DNA of 21,445 bases from Chloroflexota bacterium (GCA_024232355.1 JAAEPW010000103.1:1-21445), one strand, 5' to 3'; positions 13,008 through 21,200 are shown, counted from the stretch's first letter. Translations and numbers: made by a program. The notes: a model not told the origin generated them from the sequence alone.

Positions 13008-16000
13008 TTATTCTTCGCGGGGCACCACGTGGATGGATACCGAGTCGCTCTTGTTCTTGTTGCCTGCTTCGTCAACGGCAATGACGTGGAACGAGTGTTT
13101 TCCAACCCCGCCCAACGGCCAGTTGACGTTGAAGGGGGCCACCGTGCGCACGGCAAAAGGCTCTGCCTGGTCGTTCACGTAGAACTCGACCCGCGCTATG
13201 GAATAATCATTCACCTCGGCATTGACGTTGACCCACTCGTCGTATCCCGATTCGTAAGTAGAGTCCTCGGTCGGGTGAGTCAGTTGCAGGGTGGGCGAGA
13301 TATTGTCCACTGTCACTTGGATGGTCGTCTCGCGCAGTCCCATCGAGTGATCGACCACCTGGAGGCGCAGGCTGTACAAACCGTCTAGCGCGCTGGTGTC
13401 CCAGAACTCGATGATATTGTGATCCACTTGCTCCCCGTGGTTGGGGCCGATCTGGATCCAACCGCCAGGGTTCAAGCCCTCGCCGAACACCACCTGGTAA
13501 AAGTTGAAATCCCCGCCCCTGGCATTCCCGGTGATGGGCACGGTGCCCCGGATGTACGAGTAGGGAGAAGGGCTGGCGATGGCGATCTCGGCGTCGCTGC
13601 GCGTGGGGCCATACGTGGTATCATACTCGTTGGGTGGTGTGACGGGCCGCCGCTCCTCCGGCAAGCTGGCGATCCAATCGGCGGCCTCGGGCGGGTAGAC
13701 TTCAAAGACACGCTCCTCGCACAGCTCTGGCGGTGTGTGGACGGTACACAATCGTCCCGTCTCGCGGTTGATCCGAAAGACCTGATGGACGTGGCATTGG
13801 TCGATCGGCTCGGTGCCGGGGATAAAGAGTTCGTTGACCGTGGGACAATGCCCGGTGGGCAGCTTGCCCGAGATGGCGCACACTGCCCGCTCGGCGAGTC
13901 CCTCTGGTCGCTCAAAGGAGACGATCTCGTGATCCTTGAGCGCGTATTCCATCACCGCATGCCAGATCGGGCCAGCGCCGTACAGACCGGCCAGGAATTT
14001 CATCTCGCTGTTGTCCGAGTTGCCCACCCAGACGGCGGTGGCCACCTGTGGCGTATAGCCGACGGTCCAGGCATCGCGATAATCGTTGGTGGTGCCGGTC
14101 TTGGCAGCGGCGGGCCTGTCGTTGCCAAGCTCAAGCGAGTTGTTCATCCCCATCCCCGCCCAACGCGCCTGCCGGTCAGACAGCATATTGTTCATCAGAT
14201 AGGCCAGTTGATGGTTGAGGATTTCGCGGCTCTCCGGTTGGACGTACTCATAGAGCACCTCACCATTCCGATCCTCAACGCGCAAAATGGCCACCGGGTT
14301 CAATTCACGGAACCCGCTGCGGCGTTGATCCTCGGGCACGGGAGCACCGTACATCCTGCCGCTATTGGCAAAGATGCTAAAGGCATAGGCCATGTCGAGC
14401 ACGTGAACCTCGCCGCCGCCCAACGTTAGGCTGAGACCGTAATAGTCCAGCCCCCGGTTGAGGGTGTTGATGCCCATGCTGTGGGCGGTGCGGATCACAT
14501 TGTCCACACCGGCCAGGTGCAGAGCGTCGACCGCCGGGATGTTGTAGGAACGCGCCAGCGCCAGCCGCATGCGCTGCGGCCCGTGATACTTGCGATCATA
14601 GTTTTCCGGCACATAGGGTACGCCGGTGGCTTGTTGGAAGGCCGTGCGAACGTCGAGAAACATGTGGGCAACGTTGTCGCCCTGTGCCAGCATGGTGAGA
14701 TATGTAAAGGGCTTGAATGATGAACCGGGTTGGCGTCCCGGCCCATCCACGGCCACGTTAAACTGGCCGTCTATCGACTCGTCCCAATAATTCAGGCTGC
14801 CCACCATCGCCAATATTTCGCCGGTGGGTGGGCGGAGGACGATGACCGAGGCGTTGCTGGCCTCGTGATCGCGCCCCACGTTGCGGCTGTGCAGCGGCGG
14901 CAGGAACTCGGCAGCCGCACAGCCATCGTCGATGGCCGCCTGGAGAATGGTCGCTTCATCCTCACCGCCCAAGCGCTCGACGTGGGTGCGGGCCGCGCAC
15001 TGGGATTGTTCCTGGATATCCATGTCCAGGGTCGTATAGACCCGCAGCCCGCCCCGGTAGACGAGCTCGGGGTTGAACATCTCTTCCAACTGTTTGCGCA
15101 CATAGATGGAAAAGTGCGGGGCCTGGATATCGAAACGTTCGGTGAACTTGGCCAGGTCCCAGGGCTCGTATTGGGCTACGACGGCTTCCTCAGTGGTGAT
15201 GCAACCCCAGGCCACCATCTTGTCAAGCACTATTTCCTGGCGAATACGCGCATTTTCCGGGTCGTCAAAGGGATTCATACGTGGATACTGGGGGATAACG
15301 GCCAATGTGGATGCCTCGGACAGGGTCAGATCCCGGGCGCTCTTGCCAAAGTAGACCCGGGCTGCGGCTTCGATGCCATGGGCCAGATTGCCGTAAAAGT
15401 TGGTGTTCAGATACCATTCCAGGATCTGCTCTTTGCTATATTTTTCCGAGATACGATAGGCCAGTAGAATCTCGGTGATCTTGCGCTCGTAATCCTTCCA
15501 CTCGGGCCCCTCGGCGCTGACATAGCGCAATTCTTCCTCAATGACAATGTTCTTGATCAACTGTTGGGTAATCGAGGAACCACCCTGGATTGCCTCGCCC
15601 TGGATATCGGCCACGGCAGCACGGATGATACCGCGCACGTTGATGCCGGGGTTCTCCCAATAGTCCCGATCCTCGTTGGAAACCGTGGCGCAGATGAGAT
15701 CCTCTGAAATCTGATCCAGCGGAACCCAGGTACGGTCGCCGCCGGTGGGATCGATCACCTCGTAGAGCAGCGTCTCGCCGGTGCGGTCGTAGATTTTTGT
15801 GGTCTCGAAATTTTCCTCGGCAGCCTGAATCACTTCGGGTTCAGGCAGGTCACGGGTAAAGTAGGCGTACGCGCCAAAGACCGCACTCACCCCGCTGGCG
15901 CCGACTCCCGCGATCACAATCACCACGATGAGGACCAAGACGCCGACGATGCGGAGCACTTGGTTGAATCCACTTTGCTCCCTGGCACGCAGGCGATGGC

Positions 16001-16043
16001 GGCGCTGCATAGCGATGAATCGAACGATACGAACTGGTGTCAT
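13008..16043 (-). CDS. Class A penicillin-binding protein (PBP1A type) with C-terminal Ig-like domains
   Basis: A 1011-residue bifunctional peptidoglycan synthase. A basic cytoplasmic tail precedes one membrane span at about 31-60. The GT51 glycosyltransferase domain follows: VSNEDRDYW with catalytic Glu124, GGSSITQQL, and ILEWYLNTNFYG. The transpeptidase domain has SxxK at Ser441 in GRQPGSSFKPF, SYN at 499-501 and KTG at 648-650. After this, residues 722-775 hold five cysteines around the FIPGTEP segment, and residues 820-1008 form two Ig-like domains (SYIRGTVPITGNARGG and later ARVEFYVND, HVIAVDEAGNKNK). The Ig-like tail is an addition to the classical PBP1A plan and may bind the wall or a partner. 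The ATG at 16043 follows GGGGAG at the right distance. The gene is monocistronic, closed by the terminator at 12956-12998. Confidence 0.95.
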   Translation of the reverse strand: MTPVRIVRFIAMQRRHRLRAREQSGFNQVLRIVGVLVLIVVIVIAGVGASGVSAVFGAYAYFTRDLPEPEVIQAAEENFETTKIYDRTGETLLYEVIDPTGGDRTWVPLDQISEDLICATVSNEDRDYWENPGINVRGIIRAAVADIQGEAIQGGSSITQQLIKNIVIEEELRYVSAEGPEWKDYERKITEILLAYRISEKYSKEQILEWYLNTNFYGNLAHGIEAAARVYFGKSARDLTLSEASTLAVIPQYPRMNPFDDPENARIRQEIVLDKMVAWGCITTEEAVVAQYEPWDLAKFTERFDIQAPHFSIYVRKQLEEMFNPELVYRGGLRVYTTLDMDIQEQSQCAARTHVERLGGEDEATILQAAIDDGCAAAEFLPPLHSRNVGRDHEASNASVIVLRPPTGEILAMVGSLNYWDESIDGQFNVAVDGPGRQPGSSFKPFTYLTMLAQGDNVAHMFLDVRTAFQQATGVPYVPENYDRKYHGPQRMRLALARSYNIPAVDALHLAGVDNVIRTAHSMGINTLNRGLDYYGLSLTLGGGEVHVLDMAYAFSIFANSGRMYGAPVPEDQRRSGFRELNPVAILRVEDRNGEVLYEYVQPESREILNHQLAYLMNNMLSDRQARWAGMGMNNSLELGNDRPAAAKTGTTNDYRDAWTVGYTPQVATAVWVGNSDNSEMKFLAGLYGAGPIWHAVMEYALKDHEIVSFERPEGLAERAVCAISGKLPTGHCPTVNELFIPGTEPIDQCHVHQVFRINRETGRLCTVHTPPELCEERVFEVYPPEAADWIASLPEERRPVTPPNEYDTTYGPTRSDAEIAIASPSPYSYIRGTVPITGNARGGDFNFYQVVFGEGLNPGGWIQIGPNHGEQVDHNIIEFWDTSALDGLYSLRLQVVDHSMGLRETTIQVTVDNISPTLQLTHPTEDSTYESGYDEWVNVNAEVNDYSIARVEFYVNDQAEPFAVRTVAPFNVNWPLGGVGKHSFHVIAVDEAGNKNKSDSVSIHVVPREE

Positions 16044-16095
16044 ACTCTAATACTCCCCTGCAATTTGCTGCCAGATACTTTTCACACGCGATTTT

Positions 16096-16197
16096 GCCAC
16101 AAATCGCATGAATTAAGGCAATCTACGATTGCACCGAATCATAAGCATCGTGGTGCACAATGCGGCAAAATTCGTGATAATTCGTGAAATTCGTGGC
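16096..16197. repeat. Degenerate inverted repeat of the gccacgaatt type
   Basis: Left part gccacaaatcgcatgaatt (16096-16114) and right part aattcgtgaaattcgtggc (16179-16197) are imperfect reverse complements about 64 bp apart; an extra aattcgtgat unit precedes the right part at 16169. The right part matches the reverse complement of 21421-21439 in 18 of 19 bases. This suggests a dispersed intergenic repeat family. The intergenic stretch 16044-16270 holds nothing else I can support. Confidence 0.6.
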
Positions 16198-16270
16198 AAA
16201 GAAAAAAGTACCTGATATTGAACTCTAGCCAAAGTAAGTGAATCGTACCAGAAAAGGAGAGATTGGCAAG

Positions 16271-16299
16271 TTGACGAGCCGTATGAGGCATGTTATACT
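16271..16299 (+). promoter_or_regulatory. Promoter of the TsaC/Sua5 gene
   Basis: TTGACG (16271-16276), 17-bp spacer, TATACT (16294-16299). Transcription would begin near 16306, leaving a leader of about 92 nt. The in-frame ATG at 16290 lies inside the promoter, which rules it out as the start. Confidence 0.7.
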
Positions 16300-16325
16300 G
16301 TGCCCCGATTTGTCATGTGAGAGAG

Positions 16326-16373
16326 GGGATAAAATCCCAAGTATCATTGGCGACCCCGCATTTGCGGCGGTCG
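16326..16373 (+). promoter_or_regulatory. Two hairpins in the leader of the TsaC/Sua5 gene
   Basis: gggat/atccc (16326-16338, loop of 3) and a GC-rich hairpin at 16350-16373 (gcgacc and ggtcgc outer arms, ccgca/tgcgg inner arms, with a bulge). Both lie between the promoter and ATG 16398. A role in attenuation or RNA stability is inferred only; no known riboswitch was recognised. Confidence 0.4.
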
Positions 16374-16397
16374 CGTGCTTTATCTAAAGAAATAGCG

Positions 16398-17042
16398 ATG
16401 AAAACAGATTTGATCCACGTTGGTAATGAGAACGCACAGCGTCGCGCTGTCGAGATATTGCAGGGCGGCGGGTTGGTGGCTTTTCCCACCGACACCGTCT
16501 ACGGCCTGGCGGCGTTACCGTGGGACGTAGATGCCCTGGCGCGTCTGCACGAGGCCAAACATCGCCGGCCCGACAATCCTTTTCCCCTTTTGTTGTCTGA
16601 CGCTGATCAATTGGATCGCGTGGCAACGGTTTCACGTCACCTTCGAGGTCCAGTCCAGCGGCTGATTGCCCGCTTTTGGCCTGGCGGGCTGACGTTGGTA
16701 TTACCTAAAACCAAGATCGTGCCTAGCCTGGTCAGCAGCACCCACACCGTGGGCGTGCGCGTGCCCGACCTCACTCTGGCCCGCACGGTCATTCAAAACG
16801 CTGGCGGCGCGCTGGCGGTTACCAGTGCCAACATGTCTGGTCAACCCAGTCCGGTCACCGCCCAAGAGGTTGAGGAGCAGTTGGGCGGGCGGATAGATTT
16901 GATCCTCGATGGCGGCCCGTCACGGGGAGGCGTTCCATCTAGCGTGCTCGATTGCACCGTTTCTCCTCCTGCCCTGTTGCGACATGGAACCATCACCGAA
17001 GCGGCCTTGCGAGCGGTTGTGAACTCGGCTCGGACGGGTTGA
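16398..17042 (+). CDS. L-threonylcarbamoyladenylate synthase (TsaC/Sua5 family)
   Basis: A 214-residue YrdC-domain enzyme that makes threonylcarbamoyl-AMP from threonine, bicarbonate and ATP, the first step of the t6A37 modification of ANN-decoding tRNAs. Typical motifs are VAFPTDTVYGL, the KHRRPDNPFPLLL (basic substrate-binding) loop, VGVRVPD and TSANMSGQPS. It lacks the extra C-terminal Sua5 domain, so it is the short form. ATG 16398 is chosen because the promoter at 16271-16299 excludes ATG 16290 and the family begins about here; the ribosome-binding site is weak (aaaga). A hairpin follows the gene at 17086-17103. Confidence 0.92.
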   Translation: MKTDLIHVGNENAQRRAVEILQGGGLVAFPTDTVYGLAALPWDVDALARLHEAKHRRPDNPFPLLLSDADQLDRVATVSRHLRGPVQRLIARFWPGGLTLVLPKTKIVPSLVSSTHTVGVRVPDLTLARTVIQNAGGALAVTSANMSGQPSPVTAQEVEEQLGGRIDLILDGGPSRGGVPSSVLDCTVSPPALLRHGTITEAALRAVVNSARTG

Positions 17043-17085
17043 GAATCTAAAGAAGAAACTTGGTTTTTTGTTAATCTTGAATTAA

Positions 17086-17103
17086 CCGGCCACTTGCGGC
17101 CGG
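17086..17103 (+). terminator. Candidate hairpin between TsaC/Sua5 and APS kinase genes
   Basis: Stem ccggcc (17086-17091) and ggccgg (17098-17103), loop of 6. A TTTTTT run lies before it, at 17064-17069, not after. It could be a weak terminator or part of the leader of the next gene, which starts 34 bp on. Confidence 0.35.
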
Positions 17104-17136
17104 CTGATAATCTAAATTAAGGAGTAGTACGACAAA

Positions 17137-17676
17137 ATGTGTGATCAAAAAGGTTTTACTCTGTGGTTTACGGGTCTTTCGGGCTCTGGCAAAACCACGA
17201 TGGCGATACCGATCGCGGAGCAACTGAGCGAACGGGGCCTCAATATTGAGCGGCTGGATGGCGATATCGTGCGTCAGAGCCTGACCCGCGACCTGGGTTT
17301 TAGCAAAGAGGACCGGGATATGAACATTGAGCGAATTACGTTCGTGGCCAAACTGCTCACCCGCAACCAGGTGGGCGTTCTTTGCTCGTTCATTTCCCCC
17401 TATCGAGCACGACGGGCCAAATCGCGCGAAGAGATCGGCGAATTTATCGAAGTCTTCGTCAAAGCCTCGGTAGACGAGTGTGCCCGGCGAGACGTAAAGG
17501 GGATGTATGCCAAAGCTTTTGCCGGAGAGATCGCAAACTTTACCGGCGTCTCGGATCCTTACGAGGAACCGGAGAACCCAGAGATTGTGTGTGACACGGA
17601 ACACGAGACTCTGGAGGAAAGCACGGCCAAGGTCATTGCTTACCTGGAGGATAACGGCTACATTCCGGCAGCATAA
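17137..17676 (+). CDS. cysC: Adenylylsulfate (APS) kinase
   Basis: A 179-residue kinase that phosphorylates APS with ATP to give PAPS, the sulfate donor for sulfation and one route of sulfate assimilation. The P-loop is GLSGSGKTT (residues 13-21), followed by ERLDGDIVRQSLTRDLGFS, the FISPYRARR segment with the family's Ser, and VSDPYEEPENPEI near the end. Length is normal for a single-domain CysC. No ATP sulfurylase or sulfotransferase is nearby, so its metabolic context must lie elsewhere. GGAG at 17121-17124 is 12 nt from the ATG, rather far. The next gene starts 7 bp after the stop, so they form an operon. Confidence 0.93.
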   Translation: MCDQKGFTLWFTGLSGSGKTTMAIPIAEQLSERGLNIERLDGDIVRQSLTRDLGFSKEDRDMNIERITFVAKLLTRNQVGVLCSFISPYRARRAKSREEIGEFIEVFVKASVDECARRDVKGMYAKAFAGEIANFTGVSDPYEEPENPEIVCDTEHETLEESTAKVIAYLEDNGYIPAA

Positions 17677-17683
17677 GCAAAGG

Positions 17684-20119
17684 ATGACGTTCATAAACGC
17701 GCAGCCTGAAATTGACAATCGAAAATCGGACATCTGGCGCTTTTTTCCCATTTTCATCTTTGGCATCGTCTTTGGCCTCTACGCCGTCACCGCTGCGCCT
17801 GGTACGCTTTTTGGAGATCCCTCCGAGTACCAGTTTATTCCATCGATACTAGGCATAGCCCATCCCCCGGGCTATGCCTTTTATACGTTGTTGGCCAAAC
17901 TTTGGCAGACCCTCGTCCCTCTGGGCACCATCGCCTTTCGCACCAATCGTCTGGCGGCGGCGGTAGGGGCCTGGGCCGTCACCGCCGTCTATCTCATTCT
18001 TCAAGACCTATTCACAAGTCACGAAACACGAACACCGACCGCAGCGGTCGGACCGCGATACGCAACACGCATCACCGCCGCTTTTGCTGCCTTTACTCTC
18101 GCCGCCGCCCCTGATTTTTGGCAGCACGCCATTCACTCTAACGCCCATATCGTTAGCGTGGCGTTGGCGATCACTCACCTGTGGCTTTTGATCCGCTGGT
18201 GGCGCACCGGGCAAGATCGTTGGTTGGCCGCGTTTGCGGTTACGTTGGGATGGGCCGCCACGCATCACCCGATCACGTTGATGGGCCTGCCCGCTTATGG
18301 TGTCTTTGTGTTGATCGTGCGGCCCGGTATCCTGCGCCAGTGGCGGACGCTGCTCTTGTTGATCGGCTGTGTGCTGCTAGGCCTGACGCCGCTCCTTTAC
18401 TACCCGCTGCGCAGCCCCAATCTTCCCTATGGCTTGCAGCCTACCGATATGAACACATGGGAAGGGTTCTTGACGCACACCACGGCCAAAGGGCTGCGGG
18501 TCAATCTCTTTCACTTTGGCCTGGCCGACCAACTCGACCGGGCGATGGTCTTTTGGTCGCTCCTGCGCCTTCAGTTTTCGCTGCCCGTCATCCTCATCAT
18601 TGTCGCCGGGCTCTTTTGGCTGAGCCGCCAAGTTCGCAAACCGGCCATCCTCATCGGCCTGTTCCTGCTCACCCATCTGCTCTTTACCCTCAATACCGTC
18701 CAGGACGTGATGGCTTACCTGCTCACCCCCTTTGCGGCTATGTCCGTCGCCGCTGGTGCCGGTGCCCTGGCCCTATCTGAGTTTGTTGCCCGCAAAACTC
18801 GCAATGTACAACGACCCATTATTCATTATTCATTGTTCATTGTTCATTGTTTATTCTTCATTCTCCCCATTTACCAGGGCGCGCTCAACCTGAATCGCGG
18901 CATCTCTCTGGCAGACTTTGACGCTGCCGAAGAATACGTCGATATCGTCCACCAACGCTTTGACGGGCAGGGTGAGGGGGCGGTGCTGCTCTCGGATTGG
19001 GAACACCTGACCCCTCTTTGGACGCACATCTACACCCAGGATGAAGCGTTGGCCAAACAAGACGTGCAGAAATTGGTCAATATTAATCCGGCGGCCAACC
19101 CGTGGGTAGACAGCGTGTGGCAGCACATCGAGGTTGGTCCCATCTACATTGTGGATTACCGGCCTACCGTGCGCGATACGGGCTTTCGTCTGTTTCCTGA
19201 TGGTCCCTTTTACCGCGTCATCGCGCCGCCGGTGACCGACGTGACTCCCGACCACTCCCTGGACGTCTGGGCCGATGATCGTATCCACATTTTGGGCTAT
19301 GATTTGCCGAGCGATTCTGTTCGGGCCGGTGATCCCCTGAAATTGATCCTTTACCAGAGCGTGTCCGAGCCGCTGGACAGTATCTGGATGCCGTATGCTC
19401 GGCTCGGCTCCATCGAGGCCCGCTGGACGACTGACAGCCGCGTGCTCACGAACCAGTGGCTGCCGGGCGAGGTGATCGCGGAACAGTACGAGATCCCGGT
19501 CCCCTTTACCTTGCCGCCGGGCGAATACCCGCTCCACTTGGGCTATGCCGACCTAATCGGCGGGCGGCCTGAACTCTCTTTCTCTGGCGGGGAAACTACT
19601 GTCGATCTGGGAACGATTCGGGTGCTGCCCAACGCCGATGCCCCCTCGGAGCGGGTATTGGAGCGGGCGCTGGCAAATCTGGATAACCAAATCGCACTGA
19701 TGGACGCCCGCGCGCGCGTTGGCTGGCAGACGCGAGACGCCAACTGGGAGGAACCGTTGACCGTCCGCGCCGGGCGACCGCTTCATCTGACTCTCACCTG
19801 GCGCGCCCTGGCTGCCCCGCGGGCAAGTCACACTGTCTTTATCCACCTGATAGACGGCGCGGGTCGTCCCGTGGTGTGGCACGATTACACGCCCCTGGGC
19901 GGGTCTTGCCCCACCTACTTGTGGTTTCCCAAGTGGCTGTCAGGGCAGACCTTTACAGACCCTTACCGGCTGCCCATCCCCGCCGACCTGACCCCTGGCG
20001 ACTATTGGCTGGAGGTGGGGATGTATGGGATGACTTCCCTTCGTCGCCTTCCTGTGGTAGACTTGAAAGGGAACTTGGCCGGTGATCGGGTCATTCTGGG
20101 GCTGGTACGGGTGGAATAG
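17684..20119 (+). CDS. DUF2723 multi-span membrane protein, probable GT-C glycosyltransferase
   Basis: An 811-residue protein from ATG 17684, which has AAAGG just upstream and lies 7 bp after cysC. Residues 20-40 are the first span, followed by LFGDPSEYQF and GIAHPPGYAFYTLLAKLW, the DUF2723 signature with its acidic residues in the first outer loop, as in protein O-mannosyltransferase-like GT-C enzymes. Several spans follow to about residue 400. Residues 405-811 are a soluble, probably extracellular domain of beta-rich character. Such enzymes transfer sugar from a lipid carrier; donor and acceptor are unknown. Three stretches with 7-bp periodicity are built into the frame (residues about 8-18, 110-132 and 378-395), the last forming part of a membrane span (IHYSLFIVHCLFFI). 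The frame could start as far up as 17507, but that would overlap cysC. Confidence 0.82.
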   Translation: MTFINAQPEIDNRKSDIWRFFPIFIFGIVFGLYAVTAAPGTLFGDPSEYQFIPSILGIAHPPGYAFYTLLAKLWQTLVPLGTIAFRTNRLAAAVGAWAVTAVYLILQDLFTSHETRTPTAAVGPRYATRITAAFAAFTLAAAPDFWQHAIHSNAHIVSVALAITHLWLLIRWWRTGQDRWLAAFAVTLGWAATHHPITLMGLPAYGVFVLIVRPGILRQWRTLLLLIGCVLLGLTPLLYYPLRSPNLPYGLQPTDMNTWEGFLTHTTAKGLRVNLFHFGLADQLDRAMVFWSLLRLQFSLPVILIIVAGLFWLSRQVRKPAILIGLFLLTHLLFTLNTVQDVMAYLLTPFAAMSVAAGAGALALSEFVARKTRNVQRPIIHYSLFIVHCLFFILPIYQGALNLNRGISLADFDAAEEYVDIVHQRFDGQGEGAVLLSDWEHLTPLWTHIYTQDEALAKQDVQKLVNINPAANPWVDSVWQHIEVGPIYIVDYRPTVRDTGFRLFPDGPFYRVIAPPVTDVTPDHSLDVWADDRIHILGYDLPSDSVRAGDPLKLILYQSVSEPLDSIWMPYARLGSIEARWTTDSRVLTNQWLPGEVIAEQYEIPVPFTLPPGEYPLHLGYADLIGGRPELSFSGGETTVDLGTIRVLPNADAPSERVLERALANLDNQIALMDARARVGWQTRDANWEEPLTVRAGRPLHLTLTWRALAAPRASHTVFIHLIDGAGRPVVWHDYTPLGGSCPTYLWFPKWLSGQTFTDPYRLPIPADLTPGDYWLEVGMYGMTSLRRLPVVDLKGNLAGDRVILGLVRVE
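17708..17735 (+). repeat. Heptamer-periodic tract 1 inside the DUF2723 gene
   Basis: Reads as four 7-bp units: gaaattg, acaatcg, aaaatcg, gacatct. It codes for PEIDNRKSDIW near the N-terminus, a polar stretch before the first span. Units are degenerate, so this tract alone would be weak; it gains weight from the other two. Confidence 0.5.
18017..18075 (+). repeat. Heptamer-periodic tract 2 with central palindrome
   Basis: agtcacg, aaacacg, aacaccg (18017-18037), then a palindrome with arms ccgaccgc (18035-18042) and gcggtcgg (18044-18051), then gcgatac, gcaacac, gcatcac (18055-18075). It codes for a polar loop, SHETRTPTAAVGPRYATRIT, between two membrane spans. Confidence 0.65.
18818..18866 (+). 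repeat. Heptamer tandem repeat tract 3 inside the DUF2723 gene
   Basis: Seven 7-bp units in a row: attattc twice, attgttc twice, attgttt, attcttc, attctcc. The total of 49 bp keeps the frame with its flanks and codes for IIHYSLFIVHCLFFILP, a membrane segment. Very AT-rich compared with the rest of the gene. This resembles the heptanucleotide short tandem repeats known from cyanobacteria and filamentous bacteria. Confidence 0.85.
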
Positions 20120-20133
20120 AACTAGGAGAGGTA

Positions 20134-20637
20134 GTGCGTATGGATGTTGCATTATTGGTTTGGGCAATTGCACTGACGATTTTGTTGATCGTCGGCATTG
20201 TGTGGGTGCTTGACTTGCAAGCTCGACTGCGACAGCTCAAAAGCCGTCACGATGAACTGTTTTCCGACGAAACGAGGGATGACGTCAACATGACCGTGGC
20301 GTTGGGAAGGCTGGCTTCTCGCCTGGCGGAAACGAACGCACGTACAGAGCGCCTGGTGGCGCGTACCGATCAGATTGACGCCACCCTGGTCCATACCGTA
20401 CAGGGTGTGGGATTGGTGCGCTTTCGAGCCTTTCAGGACACCGGTGGTGATCAAAGCTTTGCGTTGGCCCTGACCGATGGCCAGGGGAACGGAACCGTCA
20501 TCTCGGCGCTCTTTGGCCGCGGTGTCACACGGGTGTACGCCAAGCCGGTACAGGCGTGGCTCTCAGACAAACCGTTGGGCGAAGAAGAGAAACAAGCACT
20601 GGCTGAGGCGCGGCAGTCCGTCGTTGACGGCAATTGA
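20134..20637 (+). CDS. DUF4446 family membrane-anchored protein
   Basis: A 167-residue protein with an N-terminal span (residues about 6-25), a coiled-coil-like helical part (LQARLRQLKSRHDELF and on to about residue 90), and the DUF4446 core: GVGLVRFRAFQDTGGDQSFA, LALTDGQGNGTVISALFGR and TRVYAKPVQAW, then a final EEEKQALAEAR helix. Function of this family is unknown; it is common in Gram-positive bacteria and Chloroflexota. GTG 20134 lies 5 nt after AGGAG; ATG 20140 is an alternative two codons in. It is 14 bp after the DUF2723 gene and so probably read with it. Its stop overlaps the -35 of the promoter for the next gene. Confidence 0.88.
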   Translation: MRMDVALLVWAIALTILLIVGIVWVLDLQARLRQLKSRHDELFSDETRDDVNMTVALGRLASRLAETNARTERLVARTDQIDATLVHTVQGVGLVRFRAFQDTGGDQSFALALTDGQGNGTVISALFGRGVTRVYAKPVQAWLSDKPLGEEEKQALAEARQSVVDGN

Positions 20638-20662
20638 CAAAAATCCATCGCTGATGTATCAT
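20634..20662 (+). promoter_or_regulatory. Promoter of the bactofilin gene
   Basis: TTGACA (20634-20639), 17-bp spacer, TATCAT (20657-20662). The -35 hexamer includes the TGA stop of the DUF4446 gene. Transcription would start near 20669, 55 bp before the bactofilin start, so bactofilin can be made independently of the upstream operon. Confidence 0.75.
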
Positions 20663-20723
20663 CTGGCAGCGCTTTTTGCGTGATCGATAAATTATTACAC
20701 AAGGTAATACAAGGAGGTATTCT

Positions 20724-21200
20724 GTGTTCAGAAGAGAACAACCAAAAACCAAGGCTCCCACGATGGCTCCCGCCTCAGCACTTGAGACGACCGTTGGCCC
20801 CAACACCTATTTCCGGGGCGAGATTCAGTCCGACGGTGGTGTTCGTATTCAAGGTATTTTTGAGGGAAACGTTGACATTACCGGCAACCTGATTATCACT
20901 GAAGGTGCCAAAGTCATCGCCGAGGTTTCGGCCAACAATATCTCGATATCTGGCGCGGTCAAGGGAAATATCAACGGTAACCGGGTAGAGATACTGGAGA
21001 CTGGTCGCGTGTGGGGCGACTTGACCATCAATTCGCTCTTGCTCAACGAAGGCGCTTACCTGCGTGGACAGACCACCATGCACGGCGATATTGAGCCTCC
21101 ATTGATCGAGGCACCCAGGCGGTCCAAACAGGCTGCCGAGCAGCAGCAGCAACAGCAGCAGCCTGCTGCCACGATTGTGGATGTAAAGCCAAATCTGTAA
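20724..21200 (+). CDS. Bactofilin (polymer-forming cytoskeletal protein, DUF583)
   Basis: A 158-residue bactofilin. After a short disordered N-terminus the core (about residues 22-125) shows the right-handed beta-helix repeat rhythm with Gly at the turns: FRGEIQSDGGVRIQGIFEGN, LIITEGAKVIAEV, ISISGAVKGNINGN, VEILETGRVWGDL. Bactofilins assemble into non-nucleotide filaments at the membrane that set cell shape or place wall enzymes. The tail carries AAEQQQQQQQPAA, coded by a CAG/CAA run at 21136-21161. GTG 20724 is preceded by AAGGAGG at 20711-20717, which fixes this start. It has its own promoter and ends at a strong terminator. Confidence 0.95.
   Translation: MFRREQPKTKAPTMAPASALETTVGPNTYFRGEIQSDGGVRIQGIFEGNVDITGNLIITEGAKVIAEVSANNISISGAVKGNINGNRVEILETGRVWGDLTINSLLLNEGAYLRGQTTMHGDIEPPLIEAPRRSKQAAEQQQQQQQPAATIVDVKPNL

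Noticed and set aside
13419..14429. Plus-strand open frame of 336 codons inside the PBP gene
   Set aside because: Antisense to a PBP with complete catalytic motifs; GC-rich codon bias creates such frames.
16290..16397. N-terminal extension of the TsaC/Sua5 protein from ATG 16290
   Set aside because: ATG 16290 lies between the -35 and -10 hexamers of the likely promoter, so it would not be in the transcript.
21136..21161. CAG run as a possible unstable repeat or regulatory element
   Set aside because: It is explained as the poly-Gln tail of bactofilin, with a CAA interruption, and is a common feature of disordered tails.
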